Source: Pseudisothecium myosuroides
Taxonomy: Eukaryota > Streptophyta > Bryopsida > Hypnales > Lembophyllaceae
Assembly (NCBI GenBank): GCA_951799445.1
Contig: OX637287.1
Coordinates: 31,700,224 to 31,764,223 of the forward strand
Reading direction: 5' to 3'
Length of the DNA: 64,000 bases
This document shows positions 35,964 through 43,745 of this stretch, one piece after another; positions within the stretch are counted from its first letter, which is position 1, and every line of letters starts with the position of its first letter. The notes beneath the pieces are model-generated. The model was not told where the DNA came from. It saw nothing but the letters and a program-made list of their open reading frames with translations, and did no database searches. The translations under genes and the position numbers were made by a program.

Positions 35964-36596
35964 TCATATTCCAAAGAACACGCGTAGTTGGTCCAAGACT
36001 TCAAAGATGTAGCGAGGATACTGGCCTTGACTGATAGGCTGGAGCTCTGGTCCGCGGACTGCCAGCAAGTGGCCGCCGGCCACGGAGTTTCTTGTGATGC
36101 TAATGGCGGGGCGCTCACTCGAAAATTGGCCCGTCACCATAAGGTGGTGGCCCAACAAGATGTCGTGATCCTCCACGAGAATCATAAGTGAGCGGATCCC
36201 ATTTGGCCTAGGTTGCCGGATGTCCCTAGCTAGAGGGTTTCTTGCCAGTGGAATCTCGCGACCCGGTTGCTCCTCCTCGTCACGTAGTCGCCGTCGTGAG
36301 TTAGGCAACCTGCCCGGAATTGCAAGTCTGTCTCTAACAGGGTTAGCTGTTGGATCGAGTGCGAGTTCTTCCGGAAGTTGGAGCGGAAGCTCCTCAGTTG
36401 GTGTGGATGGTTCGTCTGTTGATGTAGATAACGTGATTGGTAACATGAGGACGCCTCTCGCCACCTCATCCACCGAGGTTGGGGTCAGTGATGACGACCT
36501 GGCGTCCGTGTGGGTGGCAGGTGCAGATGCAGACGAGGGCGAGGATGGCGGAGCCGCGGGTGAGGTCCCCGGGGACCCGTTGTCTTTGACCGACAT
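35964..36596 (-). CDS. Accessory ORF of the retrotransposon, minus-element version (210 aa)
   Basis: An intact frame in the position downstream of pol where retroviruses keep env. The N-terminal half is rich in Ser, Pro, Thr and Glu. At about residues 95-110 there is a basic-acidic switch, RRRLRDEEEQP. The C-terminal 100 residues include RGPELQP and end RVFFGI. The plus-element ORF (46803-47447) has the same length, the same RRR-R-EEEQP hinge, RGPLE and FLGI at the same places, yet low overall identity, although flanking DNA is nearly identical. There is no signal peptide or membrane anchor, so it is not an envelope protein. Function is unknown; the basic stretch could serve nuclear import or RNA binding. 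Confidence 0.6.
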   Translation of the reverse strand: MSVKDNGSPGTSPAAPPSSPSSASAPATHTDARSSSLTPTSVDEVARGVLMLPITLSTSTDEPSTPTEELPLQLPEELALDPTANPVRDRLAIPGRLPNSRRRLRDEEEQPGREIPLARNPLARDIRQPRPNGIRSLMILVEDHDILLGHHLMVTGQFSSERPAISITRNSVAGGHLLAVRGPELQPISQGQYPRYIFEVLDQLRVFFGI

Positions 36597-37218
36597 GACA
36601 TCTACACTACCCTATCCCCCTTGTCCTCCCCAAATGGAGTTGGTTCGGACCTGCAATGTGAGGGTTTGACGTATCTATCTGCCGGAGCAGATTTTGAAAA
36701 AGAAGAAGTCTTGAAGAGACTGAACAACGAGGAACGATGGTAAACGAGGAAAACAGGTAGAGATCAAGCAAGGAGAAGATAACGAAGACAGGGCAGGGGG
36801 GAGATAGAAGGGCGCCGGCACCCGAAGACTGTGAAATCACTCCGCTGTTCGAGAGAATGCTAGACTAGGACGTAGATGATGCTTTCCCAGATCTCTCCAT
36901 AGTTAACAACGGGAATCTGCACAGGCCAAGGATGCTGAAGCACACGGAGGAAGAAATTAAAACCAAAGCGAGAGATGAGGAAGTAGGAGAAGCTGCGTTT
37001 CTCAACACAGAGAATTTTGATCTGAAGTGCGACTGGTAAGACTGTTGGCGGGTTGAACCATCCATGATTCATGTGTTACTCGAGCGGTACCTGCACATGA
37101 CGCTGCCAGTAGCTTAAAAGTACGAGGGCTGCCCCCCCATTCTTATACCCTAACGTGGGTACATGATGTAAGGTGTCAGTCCTAAACTAGCCGTTTTTTA
37201 AGCCTTCTGCATTATTAC

Positions 37219-37515
37219 AACGGTCTAGTATCTAGTGCCCCTTCTTAAACTAGCCGCCTCGTTAGCATATCAGCAGGTTCGACGGTCTAGCAAGGGACGA
37301 ACGCCAATGCCCCTTCTTAAACTAGCCGCCTCGTTAGCACATCGGCAGGTTCGACGGTCTAGCAAGGGACGAGCGCCAATGCCCCTTTTTAAACTAGCCG
37401 CCTCGTTAGCACATCGACAGGTTTGACGGTCTAGCAAGGGACGAGCGCCAATGCCCCTTCTTAAACTAGCCGCCTCGTTAGCATATCAGCAGGTTCGACG
37501 GTCTAGCAAGGGACG
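37219..37515 (-). repeat. 72-bp tandem repeat, four units
   Basis: Exact 72-bp period (GCCCC at 37237, 37309, 37381, 37453). Units contain CTTAAACTAGCCGCCTCGTT and GGTTCGACGGTCTAGCAAGG. The plus element has about two units (46070-46210). The continuous open frame across it results from the period being divisible by three. Confidence 0.9.
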
Positions 37516-37640
37516 AGTGTCAACTTTCAGCCGCCCTTTCATCCGACTATGTGGCTTCTATTATGACGGTCTGACAAGTACCTAATCTAAGTGAAAGGTC
37601 ATCTGTCTTCCACATGACGCTAACTCTGACAGGTTGGTGA

Positions 37641-37714
37641 TGTGTTGGGCTCAGGTCTGAGCAGTTCCCAACACACTCATGTGTTGGGCTCAAGTGTGAG
37701 CAATTCCCAACACA
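37641..37714 (-). other. Tandem pair of 35-nt hairpins
   Basis: Two adjacent copies (37641-37675 and 37680-37714) of a hairpin with outer stem TGTGTTGG/CCAACACA and inner stem GCTCA/TGAGC around a 4-nt loop. Loop sequences differ while stems are kept. The same pair is in the plus element (45872-45906, 45911-45945). A structured RNA element in the 3' region is inferred. Confidence 0.6.
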
Positions 37715-38264
37715 CTTGACGTATTCCTGTCCTACTGAGAGTTAGGCAAGCTAGAACGGTCAACAAAGTTGGTTGGCCTTGCGGCTTTTGGCCCCGCGGC
37801 TTTTACTTTTACGTTAGATGTGAACCATCCTCAAGAATCTTAATATTCTTGATTCTTCCCCAAAGGGTAGATGGATTAGTCCCGAAATAACAACCACCAC
37901 TCTGTGCCAGAAAGTGGAGACTGTTAAAATCTTGACTTGGCCCCGAAATAACAACCACCTCTCTGTATTTTTTCCTAATTCTAAAATCCCATAGGGATTT
38001 GGGAGATCATGCAATAGTGAAATTTTAGAACCTTCAATTTTTTAGGATTTTCAAAGATTTTTCAAGCTTTCATTTTTTTGGTATTTTTTGGGGTTTTTTC
38101 TAGCTTTCTTACTATCCGTCGTGAACAATAAGAGGTTAGCTATTAAATTTTTTTGTTCGGAGGGCTAAATAGGCCTTTTACACAATCATCTATAATATAA
38201 GGTTAACCTTAAATTACTAACAATCGTAACCGGTTACGGTTTAGGCGCCCAGAAACCAACAAGC

Positions 38265-38675
38265 TTAGACCCTATATTCTTTGCATCGGGATGCATTGGT
38301 CTTGGTTGGGAACAGTGAGGTATCCAGATTTTTTAGCTGGAGGGTGTTGTTAGGAAAAGTCTCGTGTATAATATATGGCCCTGTCCACAAGGCATCGAAT
38401 TTCCCTGGAAATTCCAACTTCCTTGGATCCTGTAGTAGGACCCACATTCCGGCAGTGAGGGTACGTACCTTTGCTTTTTTGTCAAAAGCAACCTTCCTTC
38501 GCCGTTGGATGACCTCTATGTGCTGGGAGGAGAGTCGTCTTGCCTCTCCTAGGGCCTCCAATTGCTCCAACCGGTCCCGCATGGACTGGCTATCGTCCAG
38601 CCGTTCGTCAATGGCTATGCGTAGTGACTGCACTTCGAACTCAATAGGCAAGATTGCCTCGACCCCATACATCAA
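38265..38675 (-). pseudogene. Integrase C-terminal fragment (end of pol)
   Basis: The frame begins at MMYGVEAILPIEFEV, the conserved Ty3 integrase segment (usually ...YGMEAVLPIE). It continues through FDKKAKVR, GMWVLLQDPRK and FPGKFDALWTGPYII (the GPY/F module) to CKEYRV and stop. No chromodomain follows, consistent with the Tat/Athila branch and not the chromoviruses. The N-terminal zinc finger and DDE core are missing. Upstream sequence jumps to the start of ORF1 at about 38685, so this is a deletion remnant and not expressed as integrase. Confidence 0.85.
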
Positions 38676-38796
38676 GGTCGGAGTGGCCCCTAGTATCGGA
38701 AAACGGCTCAGATGATTCCGAGTCCGAGTCCCCTTCAGAGCCCTTCACATGCACCACTTGTTAGTCAAACATGCAATTGTAATCTAATGTTTTCAT

Positions 38797-38814
38797 CTCC
38801 CGGCAGACGCACCA
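38797..38814 (-). other. Primer-binding site of the minus element
   Basis: Minus-strand TGGTGCGTCTGCCGGGAG, four bases inside the 5' LTR end. It is identical to the plus-element site at 40313-40330. It is complementary to a tRNA 3' end reading CTCCCGGCAGACGCACCA, which fits plant tRNA-Gly(UCC) as I recall it. Confidence 0.8.
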
Positions 38815-38818
38815 AAAC

Positions 38819-39312
38819 TGTGGGCGCTGGATTACCCACCCTTGGTAATAGAGCGAACACCGACCAGGTTCTATGCCTTTATCCACTTTTTTAATATATG
38901 GGGGTGTTGTGAGCGCGGTCCACTGTGCCTTCCAAGCAATGGATCTTTTTTGCTAACGTTTCCTAAGTCTCGTGGATGGCAGCAAATAATTAGTAATGCA
39001 TGTAATAACTCACAAGGTAGCTGCAAGCTCAGGGGTAATGGTATACTTCTAACTCCCTAACTATCTATCCTATGTCGAGGGTAGACTGGGTAGTCGGCGT
39101 CATTTCTAACGTCCCTAACTACGTAAAAAGGGGAACCCCTATGTTCCTTCCATGAACCCCTAAGACTATCTTGGATTTTTGAGATTCCACCTAGAAGTTC
39201 TACTTTTAAAAGCTACCCCTAAAGTTCCAACTCTTACTCTAACTTTTAACTTCTAAGTATACTCTAGGTTTTTAGCTTCCCAAACTAATTAGAGAATTTA
39301 ACTTCAAAATTT
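38819..39312 (-). mobile_element. 5' LTR remnant of the minus element (about 490 bp)
   Basis: Almost identical to 29997-30490, then breaks at AAATTT (39307-39312) into plus-element LTR sequence. The remaining roughly 4.4 kb of this LTR, with its promoter and leader exon, are deleted, so the minus element has no promoter of its own upstream of its primer site. Confidence 0.9.
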
Positions 39313-40308
39313 GATCCACAAGGAACAATGGACAGAAATTAGGATTAGATTAGAAGGAGAATTAAAGATCAATTAACAGTTAAACACCTAGAATTAAATT
39401 AAGATTTTAATTAGGGAAGTCAAAAGTCAAAAGTCAAAAGTTTAGATTAAATTTAAAGGTTAAATTTTAGAGTCAATTGGGGAGTAAAAGGTTAGAGTCA
39501 AAAGCTAAAAGTAGAAGTTAAAACTTAGAGGTAGAAGTAAAATTTTAGAGTTAGTTGGAAGTAGAAAAATTGAGAGTCAAAGTGAAAACGTAGAGTCAAA
39601 CCTAGAGGTTAAAATTGGGAATTAATTTTAGAAGTAAAAATTTAGAGTTAAAAGTAAAAAACGTAGAGTTAAATTTAGAAGGGATAAATTCAGGATAGAA
39701 TAGAGGAGTAAAAATTTAGAGTTAAAAGTTAAACCTAGTGTTAAATTCCGAGGATAAAATTTCAGAGTTAAATTAGGAGTAAAAACCTTGAGTCAAAAGT
39801 CAAACCATAGAATAGAAGTCGGTAGTTAATACTTAAAGCCAAGTTAAAAGAGTAAAAATCTAGAGTTTCATGTAGAGGTTGAAACTTAGAGTAAGATTTG
39901 GACTTTAGAAGTAGTCTTTAGAAGTAGAACTTCGAGGTGGAGTCTTAGAAGCCCACGATAGTCTTAGAGGTTCGTGGAAGGAACATAGGGGTTCCCTTTT
40001 TTACGTAGTCAGGGACATTAGAAATGACGCCAACTACCTAGTCTACCCTCGACATAGGAAAGATAGTTAGGGAGTTAGAATTTCACCATCACTATGAACA
40101 TCGCGGTTAACTTGTGAGTTACTACATGCATTACTAATTATTCGCTGCCATCCACGACCCTTAGGAAACGTTAGCAAAAAAGGTCCATTGCTTGGAAGGC
40201 ACAGTGGACCGCGCTCACAACACCCCCATATATTAAAAAAGTGGATAAAGGCATAGAACCTAGTCGGTGTTCGCTCTATTACCAAGGGTGGGTAATCTAG
40301 CGCCCACA
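39313..40308 (+). mobile_element. 5' LTR of the plus element, last 1.0 kb
   Basis: Collinear with 52127-53119 of the 3' LTR and ends GCGCCCACA at 40308. It includes the degenerate repeat field, the anticodon-loop complement hairpin and the terminal hairpin (40265-40308). Confidence 0.9.
40179..40210 (+). promoter_or_regulatory. Hairpin presenting an anticodon-loop complement, 112 nt before the primer site
   Basis: ATTGCTTGGAAGGCA (40187-40201) sits in a hairpin with stem TCCATTG / CAGTGGA. The RNA loop CUUGGAAGGCA is complementary to UGCCUUCCAAG, a canonical anticodon loop with anticodon UCC. The 15-nt sequence is also present at 22721, 30104, 38926, 52998 and 61218 (and 11 nt of it at 823), in either orientation according to the LTR. 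Confidence 0.65.
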
Positions 40309-40312
40309 ATTT

Positions 40313-40330
40313 TGGTGCGTCTGCCGGGAG
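40313..40330 (+). other. Primer-binding site of the plus element
   Basis: TGGTGCGTCTGCCGGGAG begins four bases after the LTR terminus CACA. Starting with TGG it is complementary to a CCA-tailed tRNA for 18 nt. The implied acceptor end (AGACGCACCA) and T-arm (CTCCCGGC) fit tRNA-Gly(UCC) from memory. Tat and Athila elements often have TGGCGCCGTTGCCGGGG instead (tRNA-Asp). Confidence 0.85.
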
Positions 40331-40360
40331 CTGAAAACATTAGATTACATTTGCATGTTT

Positions 40361-40384
40361 GACTAACAAGTGTTGCATGTGAAG
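40361..40384 (+). promoter_or_regulatory. Candidate branch point and 3' splice acceptor for ORF1
   Basis: GACTAAC (branch A at 40366) matches the plant CTRAY consensus and lies 18 nt upstream of GAAG|GGC (AG at 40383-40384). Cutting here leaves ORF1 in phase 0, the same phase as the LTR donor GAG|GTGAGT. The site is kept in the minus element. There is little pyrimidine tract, which weakens the case. Confidence 0.4.
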
Positions 40385-41389
40385 GGCTCTGAAGGGGACT
40401 CGGACTCGAGATCATCTGAGCCGTTTTCCAATACTAGGGGCCACTCCGACCTTGAGGTGTGGGCGTCTACTTTCCACGGCATCCCCCTCAAGAATTACTC
40501 TGACTTCGAACTTGGCCAGGGAGAAGAAGGTGTTGTCCAGATAATCTCGTTAGCAGATTTGGCAACCGGGCCAAGGGCGCTAAAGATATCCTTCGAGTAT
40601 TGGGCGCATCTTGTTCGCCTCTACCTACACGACTCAAATCGGCATACTCCAGAGATTGCCCACGCAATCGCAGCAGGGTCATTTGGGGTACCGTCACACA
40701 GTTTCCACAAGCACATCTGTTTCTATTGGCACCTAGTGGTCCACTTTTGGTTTTTCGAAAATCACTATGTGAGAGAGTGTTTTGGCTCGCGACTTCCATC
40801 ACATCAGCGGGACGCGCCCTTGCAAGAGCTGCCGCACATCGACATACGCTATAAGGCCCCAAAGCCCCTCTTTGACGGCCAGTTGTATCGATTCGACGCG
40901 TCAGACATCGAAAACCTTCAGATACCGGAGAATCCCTACACTTGTCTCCAACACTTCCGATCGTGGCACGACCGCGGTGGCCATCTCACCAAAGAAGGGT
41001 GCAAGGGCATCTCGACCCGCTACGTGCCCTTTCACGCCGCCACCGTGCACCAGCTGAGCTACATCGCCGAATATCACTCAGCTTGTGAGCCGTGCCAAGA
41101 CGCCGAAGACATCCGAGTGGCGCTTAATACAGCACCGGGGCTTGAAACTTTGCATCAGCCTCGATTTCACCCTCTCTTCTATCGGTACCCGTGTCGAGGA
41201 AAGAGGACACGCTTCGTCCGTATCAAGAATGCTACGTTCTTTACGAACGAAGCCTCTTGGACTCGCCACCAAGCGTCCATCGACCGCATCGAGAGGGAAC
41301 AAGCCCCTTACTTTTTCGAATATCAGCCAACCGCTACGGAGATTGCAGCTAGCTTGGCCCTCTATGGGACAGATCTAGTACCCGTCTAA
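40385..41389 (+). CDS. ORF1 upstream of gag (Ogre-type extra ORF), no methionine codon
   Basis: An open frame of about 339 codons (open from 40370) lies between the primer site and gag. It has not one ATG, although it is free of stops and has good coding composition. It starts with an acidic stretch (GSEGDSDSRSSEPF), then a largely aromatic and His-rich region (FHKHICFYWHLVVHFWFFEN, about residues 115-135), a Cys-containing part (HSACEPCQDAEDI), and ends TDLVPV. An extra ORF before gag is a known trait of Ogre elements, whose function is not established. Translation needs a spliced upstream ATG (proposed: the LTR leader exon) or non-AUG initiation. This copy's 5' LTR has lost that exon, so expression from it is doubtful. 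Confidence 0.7.
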   Translation, partial: GSEGDSDSRSSEPFSNTRGHSDLEVWASTFHGIPLKNYSDFELGQGEEGVVQIISLADLATGPRALKISFEYWAHLVRLYLHDSNRHTPEIAHAIAAGSFGVPSHSFHKHICFYWHLVVHFWFFENHYVRECFGSRLPSHQRDAPLQELPHIDIRYKAPKPLFDGQLYRFDASDIENLQIPENPYTCLQHFRSWHDRGGHLTKEGCKGISTRYVPFHAATVHQLSYIAEYHSACEPCQDAEDIRVALNTAPGLETLHQPRFHPLFYRYPCRGKRTRFVRIKNATFFTNEASWTRHQASIDRIEREQAPYFFEYQPTATEIAASLALYGTDLVPV

Positions 41390-41507
41390 GATTTCCAGCT
41401 TGATTACGTATAGTGTGGATTTGATTTGGTATTTGTATTGTACTGACTTACTATATATATATATGCATGGATTTGATTGGTGTATCCCTCGACTCGCCTA
41501 GAGTTAG

Positions 41508-43745
41508 ATGCCACCAAAGTCTTCAAAATCCCCGAGACCCAAAAGGGTAGCACGACCGAGAGGCGGAGGTGGGAGTTCGTCCCGACTAACGCCACCAACA
41601 TCCCCTACGGCATCAATCCGGGAAGACCTTAATTCGCCCGAACCCCTAATAAGGGTAGGCTCACCAGGGAATATAGAAGAGGAAATCCACCTCCCCGAAC
41701 TTGTCGAAAGAGTAAGTGCGTCGGACTCATCCGGGGAGATGGACGGCCACGAGCCTCTTAGACCTCCTGCTCCGCTCAACGCCGGCGATGTTCCGCCAGC
41801 AGCGCCCTTTGCACTAGACATCGATCCGATGATGCTACCAAGAAGATTGCCCATCGTGGTACCGGAAGGACTGCGGGAAGTACCTATCCCTCACAACCTA
41901 CCCAGGTTTTCGGGGGATAGGGACGATGATCCCACAGCCCACGTAGAAAAGTTCGAGGAAGCTCTCATATCCAGTCTGGTCACTAACCCTGGCTACTATT
42001 TGATTTGGTTCCCCAGCACGTTGGTAGGAGCAGCTTACTCATGGTATCGATCTCATGGCGAAGGTGTGTTTACCACATACCAGCAACTTCAGACAGCCTT
42101 CCTCCGGAAGTTCCGACCGGCAACGGGGCAACAGCACGCTCTGGCCGCCCTAGACCGGATCCGTAAGGACTTCACGGAGGATGTGACTTCCTACATCACG
42201 AGATTTCAAATGGTATGTACTCGTTTCGTGGGTAATCTACTCAACAACGACACAATTCGATACTACTTCATCAAGGGGATTAACAACCCTCCACTCATCC
42301 GAGACATTCTGGCACGTAGGCCAGAAACTCTCGAGGACGCTGTCCGCGCAGCGTACGATGTCGAACTCATCGAAAAGGAGAACGATCGGATGGTACGGCA
42401 AGGGTTGGACCCCATCCCAGCTTTCATCCCGGTCCATAACCAAGGGACAAGTATGGGGCCGTACCACTCGACCACCCTCAAGGTAAATCCACTATCTACC
42501 CATGAACCCATGCTAATGCTAACCGCGCCTATTGATGAGTTACGAATAGAGATGCGGCAAGCTTCGGGGGAGATGACGCGAGCGGTGCGCAAGCTGGCCG
42601 ATCAAATGGCGTTTCTAGTTCGAGGACAAGCCCCGCCAGCTCGCCCCAGATACCATGAGTCGGGTCAACACGCAACCACCATGTGGTGCAACCATTGTGG
42701 CCAAAAAAATCACACGCCTCCCTTCTGTCCGCTGTTGAAGGACGATCCTCCACCACCACAACCGCGAGAGCCACAGCCGTATCGACATCCCAATGCCGCA
42801 CGTCAGGGACGATCCAATCCCATTGACGGATGTCCCGCTTGCAAGAGGCGACATGCTCCAGGCGACTGCTGGGCTCAAAACAACATCAGGTGCGAACGTT
42901 GTGATGGCCCCCACCCCACGATCCGGTGTACAACGGCGGATAGGGTCATTCCATTGGAATTTCCTAAAGCAGACTACGCCAAGCAGGCGCAAGACAACCA
43001 GAGAGGCGTCCGCTTTGCCGACCCCGTTGTGTCAACCGGACCACCAAATATGTACTATGACCATGCCAACAACAGACAGACACAAAAATCCCCATCGGCA
43101 GTCCAAACTGCCCAAGGTACCATTCCGTTGAACTCAGCCTTGCCCCCACAAGTGACACAGGATGCGAGATTTGTGGCAGCCACCATAGCAGAGTCCTCTA
43201 GGGCTCATGAGTGTCATCGGAGTATGTACGTCGCAGTTGAACCCGAGGGAGTCAAGCCGGCGAAGGATACCTCACGTCAAGAAGTGTTGCCCGCTCTCGT
43301 AGTCACGAGAGGAGGAGCACAAACGATCCCTCCTCCACTACCCGAGCCTGGAATTATAGATTCCCCTGACTCTAGTTCCCATAGTGGCATTCCCCTGGAA
43401 TCCTCTCAAGACTCCCCTCAGTTCTCTGACCTCCAAAGTACACTAAGGGACACGGCAAAGGAGGTACGCTCCCACGAGAATCTCCCCACTCGCACTGAGA
43501 TGGACGAGAACAAATACCAATTCGTCCAGCAGGGAGATGCCTTCCCTCCCAGGGTTCTTCCCCATCGGCCTAAAGCCCAAAGAACTAACAACCCCTCTGG
43601 CCCCTATGACTTGTGGGGGAATTTGGCACACACCAAAGCAAACATTTCCTTTGGACAGCTGGTCAAGACCTCTCCCGCCTTACGCAAGCAGCTAAAGGAG
43701 GGGGCCACCATTCCCCGCACTCCTAAGCTCGCCTCTGTTAACTGA
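41508..43745 (+). CDS. gag: gag polyprotein
   Basis: 745 residues. The retrotransposon capsid-like domain spans about residues 130-285 (FSGDRDDDPTAHVEKFEEAL, WFPSTLVGAAYSWYRS, FLRKFRPATGQQHALAALDR). Zinc knuckles follow: a CX2CX4HX4C finger at about 392-405 (CNHCGQKNHTPPFC) and two CX2CX3HX4C variants at about 440-452 (CPACKRRHAPGDC) and 462-474 (CERCDGPHPTIRC). It would package the element RNA into particles. The frame ends at a TGA (43743-43745), and the protease follows in the same frame, so either the stop is a mutation or Gag-Pro is made by readthrough. The start is the first ATG (41508), 119 nt after ORF1. Confidence 0.9.
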   Translation: MPPKSSKSPRPKRVARPRGGGGSSSRLTPPTSPTASIREDLNSPEPLIRVGSPGNIEEEIHLPELVERVSASDSSGEMDGHEPLRPPAPLNAGDVPPAAPFALDIDPMMLPRRLPIVVPEGLREVPIPHNLPRFSGDRDDDPTAHVEKFEEALISSLVTNPGYYLIWFPSTLVGAAYSWYRSHGEGVFTTYQQLQTAFLRKFRPATGQQHALAALDRIRKDFTEDVTSYITRFQMVCTRFVGNLLNNDTIRYYFIKGINNPPLIRDILARRPETLEDAVRAAYDVELIEKENDRMVRQGLDPIPAFIPVHNQGTSMGPYHSTTLKVNPLSTHEPMLMLTAPIDELRIEMRQASGEMTRAVRKLADQMAFLVRGQAPPARPRYHESGQHATTMWCNHCGQKNHTPPFCPLLKDDPPPPQPREPQPYRHPNAARQGRSNPIDGCPACKRRHAPGDCWAQNNIRCERCDGPHPTIRCTTADRVIPLEFPKADYAKQAQDNQRGVRFADPVVSTGPPNMYYDHANNRQTQKSPSAVQTAQGTIPLNSALPPQVTQDARFVAATIAESSRAHECHRSMYVAVEPEGVKPAKDTSRQEVLPALVVTRGGAQTIPPPLPEPGIIDSPDSSSHSGIPLESSQDSPQFSDLQSTLRDTAKEVRSHENLPTRTEMDENKYQFVQQGDAFPPRVLPHRPKAQRTNNPSGPYDLWGNLAHTKANISFGQLVKTSPALRKQLKEGATIPRTPKLASVN

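Larger units (their letters stand above)
34958..38818 (-). mobile_element. Internal region of the nested minus-strand element, internally deleted
   Basis: Runs from the 3' LTR (left) to the primer-binding site (38797-38814, right). Only about 3.9 kb remain. Right to left it holds the primer site, the first about 60 nt of ORF1, a deletion junction near 38685, the integrase C-terminus, a hairpin region, 72-bp tandem repeats, the accessory ORF and a 3' segment. Compared with the plus element (45340-48406), the DNA on both sides of the accessory ORF is nearly identical. Confidence 0.85.

Noticed and set aside
37219..37515. Regular 72-bp repeats as a CRISPR-like array
   Set aside because: Units are repeated in full with no unique spacers, in a eukaryotic retroelement.
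40488..40862. Minus-strand frames opposite ORF1 and gag (also 42263-42992, 44450-44758)
   Set aside because: They are antisense shadows of the ORF1, gag and protease frames with no domain features.
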